Source of the DNA: CAYYJS01 sp964472315
GTDB taxonomy: Bacteria; Verrucomicrobiota; Kiritimatiellia; UBA8416
Direction: 5' to 3'
Assembly (NCBI GenBank): GCA_964472315.1
Contig: CAYYJS010000023.1
Span: forward strand, 1 to 47,385
DNA: 47,385 nucleotides
Part shown: positions 23,255 through 31,426 of the stretch, piece after piece
Layout of the letters: each line of letters opens with the position of its first letter
Position numbering within the stretch: position 1 is the stretch's first letter
Translations under genes and position numbers: made by a program
The notes under the pieces: model-generated
Seen by the model: only the letters and a program-made list of their open reading frames with translations
What the model was told of the DNA's origin: nothing
Database searches by the model: none

Positions 23255-23407
23255 TTACTGGAACCCGCGTTTTCGGCGCGCGGCCAGCGCGGCCGTGAGA
23301 CCGCCGATAGCGAACAGAGCCATGGTCGAGAGCCCGGGTGCGAAGGGGGCGGCAAGGTCCTGCAAAGACGTTGCCTGCTCGGCGACAAGGGACTTGCAGA
23401 AACTTCA
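23255..23407 (-). pseudogene. Stranded PEP-CTERM-like C-terminal tail
   Basis: An open stretch of about 50 codons between two stops on the minus strand ends with the pattern APGLSTMALFAIGGLTAALA then ARRKR and a stop. A short Pro/Gly-Ser-Thr lead, one hydrophobic segment and an Arg-rich end match exosortase-recognised PEP-CTERM tails, though the canonical P-E-P is changed to A-P-G. No start codon, signal peptide or secreted domain precedes it, so it looks like the remaining end of a lost gene. Confidence 0.5.
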
Positions 23408-23667
23408 GTCGGGGATGGAAGAAGGCGAGAAAAGTGAAAACCAGGGCCATGACGAAGCGGCTTTACAGAATGCTTGGGTGCGGATATGAATCTGGGCACG
23501 GTTTCAGGCGAGGCGGTGAATCGACAAACGGGAGCGCGAAAGCACCTGCGAACGTCCGGCGCCGATGGCCATGGGCCTGTTGAAAGGGCGGCTGGAGTAG
23601 CGCCGGATGGGATCGGGCATCGGCTTGCGACCATCCGCTGTTTCTGGCATTGACGCAGGGGTGGCGA
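23408..23667. other. Intergenic stretch
   Basis: No convincing gene or structured element seen between the PEP-CTERM-like tail and the cysK promoter region; it may include more of the decayed gene. Confidence 0.4.
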
Positions 23668-23710
23668 TTGGATAGACTACAAACATGATCGTAATGGTAA
23701 TGATTATGCG
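23668..23710 (+). promoter_or_regulatory. Possible cysK promoter in an A/T-rich patch
   Basis: TTGGAT (23668-23673) and TAATGG (23692-23697) have an 18-base spacing. The patch GTAATGGTAATGATTATG around the -10 region contains a TAATG direct repeat that could be an operator. It stands out against GC-rich surroundings. Confidence 0.35.
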
Positions 23711-23752
23711 GAACAAGTCTCGATTGGCCCGCCGGGCAAGGGAGGATGGACG

Positions 23753-24694
23753 ATGAAGTTTTTTGCGGACAATTCACTCTCGATCGGGAATACGCCGCTC
23801 GTGAAGCTGAACCGGGTTGCCGGGGACAGGGCGCTTGTGCTCGGCAAAGTGGAAGGCCGCAATCCGGCCTATTCGGTCAAATGCCGTATCGGGGCGAGCA
23901 TGGTCTGGGACGCCGAGAAGCGCGGTGTGCTCAAGCCGGGGATGGAGATTGTCGAACCGACAAGCGGCAACACGGGCATTGCGTTGGCGTTTGTGGGCGC
24001 GGCGCGCGGCTACAAGGTGACGTTGACGATGCCGGAGACCATGAGCATGGAGCGTCGTCGCGTGCTGAAGGCGTTGGGGGCGGAACTCGTGTTGACCGAA
24101 GGTGCGAAAGGCATGCCGGGGGCGATCGCCAAGGCCGAGGAGTTGCTGGCCGGGAATCCGACCAAATACTTTCTGCCGCAGCAATTCAAGAACCCGGCCA
24201 ATCCGGAGATTCACGCCAGGACCACCGGTCCCGAGATATGGGAGGCCACGGGTGGTCGTGTGGACGTCTTGGTGGCGGGGGTCGGCACCGGGGGGACGAT
24301 TACCGGGATCTCGCGGTATCTGAAGCGCGAGCGCGGCATGTCCGTATTGACCGTCGCTGTCGAACCCGAGAACAGCCCGGTGATCTCGCAGCGACTGGCT
24401 GGGCAGACGTTGAAGCCGGGTCCTCACGGCATTCAGGGGATCGGCGCGGGGTTCATTCCGGATGTGCTCGACCTGTCGCTGCTCGACCGTGTCGAGAAGG
24501 TCGGCAATGAGGAAGCCATGGAATTCGCGCGCCGTCTGGCACGCGAAGAGGGGCTGCTGTCGGGGATCTCCTGCGGCGCGGCCGTGGCCGTGGCGGCCCG
24601 GCTTGCCGGCGATCCGGCGTTCGCGGGCAAGACGATCGTGGTGATCCTGCCGGACTCCGGCGAGCGCTACCTGTCGACGCCGCTGTTCGAGTGA
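23753..24694 (+). CDS. cysK: Cysteine synthase A
   Basis: Cytosolic PLP enzyme (O-acetylserine sulfhydrylase) that makes cysteine from O-acetylserine and sulfide. The 313 residues have NPAYSVKCRIG with the PLP lysine K43, the substrate loop PTSGNTG at 69-75, the phosphate-binding GVGTGGTITG near 175-184 and the SGISCGAA region near the end. GGGAGGATGG precedes ATG 23753. It is read toward the convergent YdjM-like gene, whose 3' end overlaps it by 28 bases. No serine acetyltransferase gene is in the window. Confidence 0.96.
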   Translation: MKFFADNSLSIGNTPLVKLNRVAGDRALVLGKVEGRNPAYSVKCRIGASMVWDAEKRGVLKPGMEIVEPTSGNTGIALAFVGAARGYKVTLTMPETMSMERRRVLKALGAELVLTEGAKGMPGAIAKAEELLAGNPTKYFLPQQFKNPANPEIHARTTGPEIWEATGGRVDVLVAGVGTGGTITGISRYLKRERGMSVLTVAVEPENSPVISQRLAGQTLKPGPHGIQGIGAGFIPDVLDLSLLDRVEKVGNEEAMEFARRLAREEGLLSGISCGAAVAVAARLAGDPAFAGKTIVVILPDSGERYLSTPLFE

Positions 24695-25704
24695 TCCGGG
24701 TGCGACGCATCGGCAAGCTGACGGCGTCCTCGGCGGGGGGTGCGACCGGGACCGGGTGTCGGGCGCGGTGGCGCGCCGATCAACAGCAGGCGCGCGACGA
24801 GCAGCGGCACGATCCCGGCCCAGACGAAGAGACGGATCGGGTTCAGGTGTAGATCGATGCCAGGGGTGAACCGGGCCAGGTTCCAGAAGACCAGCAGCAG
24901 CGCCATCCAGACGGCGGCGAGGTTCGGCCAGGCATCGGTGGCGTGCAGCCGCTGCAAGCCGGTGACGCGCGCGTCGGAGAACGGCCACCAGAGGGCGCTG
25001 CCCATGTGCCCAAGCTGATCCATGGCGATGTGCAGAAGACCGGCCAGCAGCGCGACCAGCGCGGCCGTCGTGTCGATCAGCATCCCGGCAAGGCCGGCGA
25101 CGGCGACCGTGAACGCGAAACTGTGCGACCACCGGCGGTGCCACGGGATGAACATGGCGGAGACCCCGCCGGCCGTACGCGCGAACCGCCAGACCGGACC
25201 ATCCAGAATGTCGACGCGCGTGACGGCATCGTGCTCCAGCAGGATATCGCACGGCAGGCGCGCCGAGGCCGTGCGTTGCCGGAACGCGATTTCGTCGCGC
25301 ACGGTGTCCTCCCCGCAGCCGTCATTGTCCGGATACTCGAAGGTTGCCGTCACGGCACGCGCGGCGGGGTCGAAGGCGACCGCATACGGCAGCCAGCGAT
25401 CGCGCGGCAGCCGCACCGTGGACAGCCGCAGCCGCACCGGCGCGCCGCCTTCGTACGCGCGTCGGACGGCACGGGCGAGGGCGTCGGCGACGACCCGCGC
25501 GTCCGGCGCGCGCGAATCGGGGATGACCTCCTCGCGGCAGGGGTACAGGTAGCGATACCACTTGAAGTCGACCGTGTCGGGGAGCAGTCCGGTGATACCG
25601 GCCAGGACGAAGTAAAGCGGGTTGCCGTCGGCGGCCGCGGCGACCGCGGCCGGCACGCAGGAGGCGGCGGCGAGACCGGCGATGAAATGCGACATTCCCT
25701 TCAT
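24667..25704 (-). CDS. YdjM-like membrane-bound metal-dependent hydrolase
   Basis: A 345-residue inner-membrane protein of the YdjM/LexA-regulated family (predicted membrane-bound metal-dependent hydrolase). The first 40 residues (MSHFIAGLAAASCVPAAVAA, then GNPLYFVLAGITGLLPDTVDF) and the HRRWSHSFAFTVAV and LLHIAMDQLGHMG segments carry the conserved H, D and HR/SH residues; several hydrophobic helices follow. A soluble insert of about 150 residues (residues 45-190) between the D-containing first part and the HRRWSH segment is unusual. ATG 25704 overlaps the upstream stop (ATGA). Last gene of the operon that starts with the PUR protein. Confidence 0.72.
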   Translation of the reverse strand: MKGMSHFIAGLAAASCVPAAVAAAADGNPLYFVLAGITGLLPDTVDFKWYRYLYPCREEVIPDSRAPDARVVADALARAVRRAYEGGAPVRLRLSTVRLPRDRWLPYAVAFDPAARAVTATFEYPDNDGCGEDTVRDEIAFRQRTASARLPCDILLEHDAVTRVDILDGPVWRFARTAGGVSAMFIPWHRRWSHSFAFTVAVAGLAGMLIDTTAALVALLAGLLHIAMDQLGHMGSALWWPFSDARVTGLQRLHATDAWPNLAAVWMALLLVFWNLARFTPGIDLHLNPIRLFVWAGIVPLLVARLLLIGAPPRPTPGPGRTPRRGRRQLADASHPDHSNSGVDR

Positions 25705-27032
25705 GCGAGCCTCAACCAGGCGGTGAGCAGCGGCGCGAACCCCGACATGGAGCAGGCCAGCGGCAGCAGAATCACGCCCAGGCAGTTCATGCGGCGCGAC
25801 TCGTGCAGGATCGGCAACAGCCCGATGCCGGTCGCGACGGCGAGGATGGCCAGTCCGGCGGGGCCGGTAAGGAGCGCCGTCAGCCCTGTGCAGAGGGCGA
25901 TGGTCAGCCGTCCGATGCGGCGGTGCCCGATATGGCTGACGATCGCCGCGGCGGCGGTGGTCAGCCACGGGATCGACAGGATGGCAAGGGCGCCGGCGAG
26001 GGCGGCCGCGGCCGCGGCCTGATACAAAACCGTCCGGCCCGAGGGCGCGTAGACCGTCTGCAGCATCCATGCCGCGCCGCCGCGCACGAGGTTCAGCGGC
26101 GGCGTGACGAACAGCAGCAGGGCGCCGACGTAGTACACCATGCGCGAGGCGCCCTGGGAGACAAGGAAGGCGCGGCCGTTGCGCAGGGCCGTGGCATGGC
26201 CGGCCAGCCATCCGCCGATGCCGCCGGTGACGACCGGCAGGAACGCCGCGATGCCGCCGCCGAGCACGCCGGCCAGCGTTCCGTGCGCGATCTCGCGCGG
26301 GTCGACCGGATCGCAGTCGCGCGTCTGTCGAGGAATGCCGTCGCCCGCCGCCATGTTCACAATGAGCTGCGGCAGTGTGAAGAGACCGAGAAACGCCGGC
26401 ATCAGTCCCTGGAAGGCGTGGCGTGGCGGCAGCAGCCGGCTCCACATGATCAGCATGCCGAGGATGCCTGCGAGAAGGAACGTGAGCGCCCCGACGAAGC
26501 AGGAGCGGTTGGCCAGGAGGAACCAGCGCCATCCCGGCGGGCGTCCGAGGTGCGTGCGCGGCCATTCGCTCTGCAGCATCATGGCCACGATGCACCAGAG
26601 GATCCAATGCGCGTGCGGTTGCAGCACGCGCTGCAGGGCGGGCAGCAGACGCGGCATCACGGCGAGACCGCCCGTCAGGGCGGCGACGAGTCCCAGCGCG
26701 GCGCCGAGCGAGGTGAGAACCACGGCCTCGTGACCGCGGCCCCGTCGCAGGGCGGTCTGACCCGGTTGCACCGCGAACAGCGCGCTGTCGTCGGGCGCGG
26801 CGAGGAAGACCGCGGGGATGGCGCTGACGAAAACGTACGTGGTCAGCATGCCGGCGACGGTCGGGATGGCGCAGGCGCCTACGACCGACGGCGGCGGCCC
26901 GACGCCGGTGTGGATCGACAGCGCCAGCAAAGCCAGCAGGTTGTAGACGTGCATTCCCGGCAGCAGGGCGAGCGGCAAGGCGAACAGCACGCCCGCCGCA
27001 CTGCCGATGAGGGTTGCGAGGCACGTTGTCAT
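25701..27032 (-). CDS. TctA-like (DUF112-type) permease
   Basis: A 443-residue integral membrane protein with about ten to twelve hydrophobic helices. Two pseudo-repeated regions carry glycine/proline loops: GSAAGVLFALPLALLPGMH near residue 10 and GTLAGVLGGGIAAFLPVVTG near 245, followed by GGWLAGH. This layout matches the large permease subunit of tripartite tricarboxylate transporters in its archaeal-type DUF112 form. No TctB or periplasmic TctC partner is adjacent, so it either works alone or the family call is loose. Starts at ATG 27032, overlapping the stop of the zinc-ribbon/OB gene. Confidence 0.68.
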   Translation of the reverse strand: MTTCLATLIGSAAGVLFALPLALLPGMHVYNLLALLALSIHTGVGPPPSVVGACAIPTVAGMLTTYVFVSAIPAVFLAAPDDSALFAVQPGQTALRRGRGHEAVVLTSLGAALGLVAALTGGLAVMPRLLPALQRVLQPHAHWILWCIVAMMLQSEWPRTHLGRPPGWRWFLLANRSCFVGALTFLLAGILGMLIMWSRLLPPRHAFQGLMPAFLGLFTLPQLIVNMAAGDGIPRQTRDCDPVDPREIAHGTLAGVLGGGIAAFLPVVTGGIGGWLAGHATALRNGRAFLVSQGASRMVYYVGALLLFVTPPLNLVRGGAAWMLQTVYAPSGRTVLYQAAAAAALAGALAILSIPWLTTAAAAIVSHIGHRRIGRLTIALCTGLTALLTGPAGLAILAVATGIGLLPILHESRRMNCLGVILLPLACSMSGFAPLLTAWLRLA

Positions 27033-27517
27033 GGCGGGGCCGCGGGCGGTCGCAGGACGGCAAGATCGTTGGTGGTCCGCAGATAGAGTCTGGCGCCGCG
27101 CCGGGCGGACAGACCGAGTTCACCCGACACGCAAACGCCGTCGCCGGCGGCGGGAACGCCGTTGGCGGCGATGAGGGTTTCGGCGACCGTCTCGCGTGCC
27201 ACCACCTGGAGCTCGCCCGAGCCGTCATCGACGCGGAACATGAGAAAATCGCCGGCGTCGCCGAGATAGGGGGCGCGCGTCACGTGGCCGGCGACAGTGA
27301 CCGTGGCGAAGCCCATCAGCGGCGTGATGTCGCCGATGCGCACGCGCTCCGGCGCCCGCGCACGCGCGGCCAGGTACAGGGCAACCAGTCCGAGGACCGA
27401 CAAAACCAACGCGACGATGCGCAGCAGGCGATGGGGCAGGGGCCGGCAGGCGCCGCAATAGGGACAGCGGTGACCGGCGTCGACGTGGCGCCCGCAGGTT
27501 GTGCATCCGGCGCTCAT
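27029..27517 (-). CDS. Zinc-ribbon, single membrane helix and OB-fold protein
   Basis: A 162-residue protein. Residues 5-23 hold a zinc ribbon (C5-x2-C8 and C18-x2-C21), residues 33-50 a hydrophobic helix (VALVLSVLGLVALYLAA) and residues 58-155 a small beta-rich domain (ITPLMGFATVTVAGHVTRAP, then FRVDDGSGELQV) that reads as an OB fold of the tRNA/ssDNA-binding type. A similar ribbon-helix-OB arrangement is known from halophilic archaea and some bacteria; function is unknown. It starts three bases after the second CNNM gene stop and overlaps the TctA-like gene. Confidence 0.65.
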   Translation of the reverse strand: MSAGCTTCGRHVDAGHRCPYCGACRPLPHRLLRIVALVLSVLGLVALYLAARARAPERVRIGDITPLMGFATVTVAGHVTRAPYLGDAGDFLMFRVDDGSGELQVVARETVAETLIAANGVPAAGDGVCVSGELGLSARRGARLYLRTTNDLAVLRPPAAPP

Positions 27518-27520
27518 GGG

Positions 27521-28495
27521 TTACCGCGGCAGCTTGCCCACGATCTCGCTGAGGATATCCTCGGTCGTCAGGAGGCCGATGACCGACTGCGCGCCGTCGC
27601 GAACCAGGCACAACGGTTGGCGCTTGGCGCGCATGCGGGGCAGAATCTCGTCCACGGGCATGCTGTCCGGGATGTGGACGGGCGGCTGCATGAAGTCGCG
27701 GACGGTCTTCCCGGCATGGTCGTCGGCGGATGAAAGCACCGAGAACACGTTGACGACGCCGACGAACCGTCCGGTCGCGCGGTCGACCGCGGGCAGTCGC
27801 GTGAATCCGGAAGCGCGGGCGCGGGCCAGGCATTCATCCACCGGCAGATCGGCGTCGACGGATACGATCTGGGCGAGCGGCACCATGACCTGCCCGGCCT
27901 GCTTGTTCGAAAGCTCGAAGACGCGGTGGATCATCACCCGTTCGCGTTTGGATAGCGCGCCGGTCTTCTCGCTCTCCCGCGCGAGCAGCTTGAGATCCTC
28001 GCGTGTGACGAACGCGCCCGTGCGCGCGTAGGACTTCGCCTCGCCCGGCGTGAGCAGGCGCGAGATGGCCACGATGGCACCGGAGATTGGTCGGAGCGCG
28101 ACTTCGGAAAACAACAGCGCGCGGGCGAAGAGACGGCAGCGTTCGAGGGGGTGCGCGTGGAACCAGGCCTTCGGTAGATACTCGCAGAAGATCAGCAGCA
28201 GCAGCGCCATGATCGGTGACGAGGCGGCTTCGCCGCCTTCGCCGAGGAGGCGTACGGCGAGGCTCGCGGAGACCACGGAGACCACGACGACGCAGATGTT
28301 CGTGCCGACGAGCGTGGTGCCGAGCAATCGGTCGGAATCGTTGGCGAAGGACTCCAAAATGAGCGCCTTCGCGTCGCCCTGTCGTGACGAGTGCTTCAGG
28401 CGGAGTCGGCTGATCGAAATGACGCCGGTTTCGATGCCCGCGAAAAACGCCGCGCCCACCATGCAGACGAGAATGATCAGGATGAGCTCGGTCAT
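27521..28495 (-). CDS. CNNM/CorC-like transporter-associated protein, copy 2
   Basis: A 324-residue inner-membrane protein of the CNNM (DUF21) - CBS family linked to magnesium or other cation efflux. Residues 1-150: DUF21 with about three to four helices (LIILVCMVGAAFFAGIETG with the conserved small-residue/Glu pattern). Residues about 190-324: a CBS pair (VMVPLAQIVSVDADLPV; VRDFMQPPVHIPDSMPV; VIGLLTTEDILSEIVG). Unlike copy 1, it lacks the C-terminal CorC_HlyC domain. It overlaps the stop of copy 1 by ATGA, so the two proteins probably form a heteromer. Confidence 0.85.
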   Translation of the reverse strand: MTELILIILVCMVGAAFFAGIETGVISISRLRLKHSSRQGDAKALILESFANDSDRLLGTTLVGTNICVVVVSVVSASLAVRLLGEGGEAASSPIMALLLLIFCEYLPKAWFHAHPLERCRLFARALLFSEVALRPISGAIVAISRLLTPGEAKSYARTGAFVTREDLKLLARESEKTGALSKRERVMIHRVFELSNKQAGQVMVPLAQIVSVDADLPVDECLARARASGFTRLPAVDRATGRFVGVVNVFSVLSSADDHAGKTVRDFMQPPVHIPDSMPVDEILPRMRAKRQPLCLVRDGAQSVIGLLTTEDILSEIVGKLPR

Positions 28496-29760
28496 GGCGC
28501 GGACTCCGTGGGGGGAATGTCGGTTGTCGCGGGGCTGAGCCGCGTCAGTTGCACGAGCGTGATGCGGTGCTTGCGGAGGCGCTGGACGGTGGCTCGGCAG
28601 CCTTGGGCCTCCACGACTTCGCCGGTGCGCGGAATATGTTCGGCGATGGCGGTCACCCAGCCGCCGATGCGGTCCGCGCCGTCGGCCTCCAGTTCCATGT
28701 CGAGTTCGTAGTTGATTTCCTCGAGGCTGACGCTGCCGTCGACGAGCCACGTGTCGTGGCCCACGGGCTCGATGGAACGGCGTTCGTCGCCGTATTCGTT
28801 GGTCACGCCTTCGGCGATCTCGTCGAGAATATCCCCGCGCGTGATGAGGCCGGCCGTGCCGCCGAACTCGTCGACGACGACGGCGACGCGGCGGTTCTCC
28901 CGCATGAACGTGGCCAGCAAGGTGTCGAGCGGGGCGGTTTCGGGGATGAACGACGGTCGGACGGTTGCGCCCTGCAGATCGTGTCCCTTCGACAGCAGGA
29001 GCCGCTGCACTTCGAGAAAGCCTTCGATGTTGTCCATCGTGTCGCGGTAGACGGGCAGGTAGCGGAAACGGACGCCGCGCGCGGCGGCTTCGCGTTTCTC
29101 GGGGGGATCCGAGAGGTCGATGCCAATGAGGTCGACCCGCGGCGTCATGATGTCGCTGGCCTGCAGGTCTTCGAGGGCGATGATGCCGTCGACCATGGTA
29201 CGTTCTTCCTCGTCGAGCACGCCTTCCTCTTCGCCGACCTCGACAACGGTCAGAAATTCGTCCTCCGTCAGCGGCGACTCCCGCTTGCGGATGCTGTGGG
29301 AGAACCCCGCGGTCACCCGTTCGAGGAGGTAGCGAACGGGGGCGAGCGCGACCACCAGTGCGGTCAGCGGCAGCGCGAAGGCGGCCGCGAGCGCGGTCGC
29401 ATGGCGTATGGCGAAGCGTTTGGGCGCGACCTCGCCGAAGACGAGCAGGATGACGGTCATCGCGGGAATGGCGACGGCCTCCGCGTAGGGGACGCCCAGA
29501 TGCTTGACGATCGAGAAGCCGAGCGCCGCCGCGGCCACGTTGACGAGCGTGTTGCCGATGAGCACGGCCGAAAGCAAGGCCGTCGGTTCGGCCAGCAGGC
29601 GTTCGATACGGGCGGCGGCGGCGGCGCGACGCGACTTGAGCCGGTCGATATCGATGGTGTTCAACGAGAACAGACAGGTCTCGGAACTCGAAAAGAAAGC
29701 GGAACAGACAAGCAGGATGAGCAGTATGACGCTCTCCAGCACCAGGATGGATACACTCAT
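28492..29760 (-). CDS. CNNM/CorC-like transporter-associated protein, copy 1
   Basis: A 422-residue DUF21-CBS-CorC protein (HlyC/CorC family). Residues 5-180: DUF21 membrane domain (LLVCSAFFSSSETCLFSLN with the SSSET signature). Residues about 200-330: a CBS pair (IMTPRVDLIGIDLSD; VVVDEFGGTAGLITRGDILDEI). Residues 340-422: the CorC_HlyC domain (VDGSVSLEEINYELDMEL). Located in the inner membrane; the family moves or regulates Mg2+ and other divalent cations. ATG 29760 overlaps the stop of the LolA-like gene. Pairing of a full-length and a truncated member in one operon is shared by several bacterial phyla. Confidence 0.9.
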   Translation of the reverse strand: MSVSILVLESVILLILLVCSAFFSSSETCLFSLNTIDIDRLKSRRAAAAARIERLLAEPTALLSAVLIGNTLVNVAAAALGFSIVKHLGVPYAEAVAIPAMTVILLVFGEVAPKRFAIRHATALAAAFALPLTALVVALAPVRYLLERVTAGFSHSIRKRESPLTEDEFLTVVEVGEEEGVLDEEERTMVDGIIALEDLQASDIMTPRVDLIGIDLSDPPEKREAAARGVRFRYLPVYRDTMDNIEGFLEVQRLLLSKGHDLQGATVRPSFIPETAPLDTLLATFMRENRRVAVVVDEFGGTAGLITRGDILDEIAEGVTNEYGDERRSIEPVGHDTWLVDGSVSLEEINYELDMELEADGADRIGGWVTAIAEHIPRTGEVVEAQGCRATVQRLRKHRITLVQLTRLSPATTDIPPTESAP

Positions 29761-30482
29761 GTGGGCGGCTCGGCTACCTCCAGAATCCGGAGTCTGGTGC
29801 GCTGCGTATCGGGATACTGCTGGATCTCCATCTCCTTGATCATCCACTTCTCATCGATTTTCTTGCAGCTTTTCACCCACAACCGGCGCACCACGCGGCC
29901 CTCGGCGTCAACCCCCTCGGCCTGGAGCAGCAGATGTTGCTGTTTGCCGATCCAGAGCCGCGCGACGGCATACTCCGATTCCATGCCGGGCGGCCGCGGG
30001 ACTTCCACGATATGGCAATCGAATCCGCGAATCGACGCTTCGTCGACGATGGTGGGGTTTTGCCACCAAAGGAATCCGAGTGTCAAGTCCAGCCAACTGA
30101 GGTCAGTCTGGCGGATGCGTGTCGTCAGCGACGGCGCCGCCGCATCCCGGTCCCCGCGACGGTAGACGATTTCCTGGCGGTCGCCGACGCGGGTCAGCGC
30201 GATCTCTTCGCGCGGGTAGTCGCCGGTGGCGGGGAGCACATAGCGTGCGGTGGGCGGCGTGGCGCCCCAGTGGATGAAACACTGAAAGGGGTGCTGTTCG
30301 ACGACGACGCCCCGGCGCAACCGGACGATCAGTTCGCCGGTCAATGCGATCGGATTGGGCGGCAACTGCGCGACGACGCTACGCATGAGCGCATCGGCGG
30401 TCGGTGTCGGTTCGTCCGCGGCGATGGTCGCCGCGGCGATCAGGAAGGCGACACCAAAGGCCGCCCTGGTTATGGCTCTCAC
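29757..30482 (-). CDS. LolA-like periplasmic protein (lipoprotein-sorting family)
   Basis: A 241-residue exported protein. The N-terminus RAITRAAFGVAFLIAAATIAADE is a signal peptide with likely cleavage after AIA-A. The rest is beta-rich (ELIVRLRRGVVVEQHPF; RLWIGKQQHLLLQAEGVDAEGRVVRRLWV) and fits the 'outer membrane lipoprotein-sorting protein' family that folds like LolA/LolB and binds acyl chains. Start is GTG 30482, which has GGGAG nine bases upstream. It follows the PUR gene by 15 bases and overlaps the first CNNM gene. The ligand is unknown. Confidence 0.75.
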   Translation of the reverse strand: MRAITRAAFGVAFLIAAATIAADEPTPTADALMRSVVAQLPPNPIALTGELIVRLRRGVVVEQHPFQCFIHWGATPPTARYVLPATGDYPREEIALTRVGDRQEIVYRRGDRDAAAPSLTTRIRQTDLSWLDLTLGFLWWQNPTIVDEASIRGFDCHIVEVPRPPGMESEYAVARLWIGKQQHLLLQAEGVDAEGRVVRRLWVKSCKKIDEKWMIKEMEIQQYPDTQRTRLRILEVAEPPT

Positions 30483-30497
30483 CTGTGTAAGCTCCCG

Positions 30498-30725
30498 CTA
30501 TTCTAAACTGGACTCGCAGGGGCCTGCATCCTGGCTGGCCTGGATGGCCTGACCGACGACCCGGCGGACTTCATCAAGTCCCGTCGCCGGGATGATGATC
30601 GTATCGCGCCGACCGCCGACATCCTCCGTAACGCGCAAAAACCGCCCCCGCGGATTCTCGCGCAGATCGAACGTGAAAAGCTTGCGCTCGATCCTGACCT
30701 GTTCACTGAGCAGCTCTCGGTCCAC
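30498..30725 (-). CDS. PUR-domain nucleic-acid-binding protein (DUF3276 type)
   Basis: A small protein of about 75 residues consisting of one PUR repeat: ERKLFTFDLRENPRGRFLRV, then RDTIIIPATGLDEVRR. Bacterial PUR proteins form dimers that bind single-stranded DNA or RNA and act as regulators or RNA chaperones (the Borrelia protein BpuR is an example). Start: GTG 30725 has a strong GAAGGGGGA ribosome binding site; an in-frame ATG at 30746 (82 residues) lacks one. First gene of the operon that continues through the LolA-like and CNNM genes; it has a promoter at 30817-30844. Confidence 0.8.
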   Translation of the reverse strand: MDRELLSEQVRIERKLFTFDLRENPRGRFLRVTEDVGGRRDTIIIPATGLDEVRRVVGQAIQASQDAGPCESSLE

Positions 30726-30816
30726 GATTCGTCCCCCTTCCACCATTGGTTGCTGCCGTGTGCATCGCCCCGAGGCACCGGCACCGGTCGTGCCTTGTAT
30801 GTGTGTGCCCGTACGA

Positions 30817-30844
30817 ACTCTAGCAGACGAACGAGGGGAGTCAA
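30817..30844 (-). promoter_or_regulatory. Promoter of the PUR-CNNM operon
   Basis: On the minus strand, -35 TTGACT (30839-30844) and -10 TAGAGT (30817-30822) with a 16-base spacer. The leader would be about 85 bases long. Confidence 0.45.
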
Positions 30845-30856
30845 GATCGGGAACGG

Positions 30857-31034
30857 CCGTGGGCAACGGGCGGGCGCATTTGCGATTGGGTGCAGTCATG
30901 GACATTCGCCGTTGTTCCCCTGGGAGCGCGGGCGTCTCGCCCGCAGTTGCCAGACATGTGCATTTCCAAGCGGGCGGGACGCCCGCGCTCCAGGGATGCA
31001 CCGAATCGCAAATGCGCCCGCAACGGGCCACGGG
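30857..31034. repeat. Nested palindrome element (REPIN/MITE-like)
   Basis: The outer arms (30857-30895 and 30996-31034) are about 39 bases each and largely complementary, with the common core GGGCGCATTTGCGATT. Inside them, a second pair of arms (30920-30944 and 30970-30994) contains GGAGCGCGGGCG / CGCCCGCGCTCC, and each inner arm is itself a GCGGGCG-N3-CGCCCGC palindrome. It fills the gap between the PUR operon and the porin gene; no transposase is present and no gene is seen from 30845 to 31426. Confidence 0.75.
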
Positions 31035-31211
31035 CGTGAGTTTCTCGCTGCAAGGTGTCCGCGATTCCCCGGCTTTGGCGCTGACGGGTGCAGAGAACCG
31101 GGAGGGGCGCCGCGGTTCCCACCTCACCGTGTTTGCCTCGACCGACGCAAGGTCGGTGGGCGGCGCGAGGTGTAACCGATCGGCGGAACGTGAGGATGCG
31201 CAAACGAAGAT

Positions 31212-31258
31212 CTGACACGGACCACATCGAGCGCTAACACGCGGGCGTGATTGTTAGC
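31212..31258 (+). promoter_or_regulatory. Weak Pho-box-like site upstream of the porin gene
   Basis: CTGACAC at 31212 and CTAACAC at 31234 are 22 bases apart, twice the 11-base period of the better arrays, and TGTTAGC at 31252 makes an inverted copy of GCTAACA. The site is 170 bases before the porin start. Confidence 0.35.
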
Positions 31259-31426
31259 GCCGTTGCGACAGATCGCCGACACCCTGAGGTCTGGTTTCTC
31301 GGGGAAGATCCGGGCAGGCGGATGGAACGGTTGAGAGGAGGTGTCGCCGACGAATAGAGCGCAGGTCCGCGGTCAGTGAACGAGAGCAACCGAACGAGTA
31401 AATGCAAGTTGAGAGGAAGTGAGCAT

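Noticed and set aside
30747..31375. Open frames between the PUR gene and the porin gene
   Set aside because: They run through the nested palindromes and have no start signals or domain pattern.
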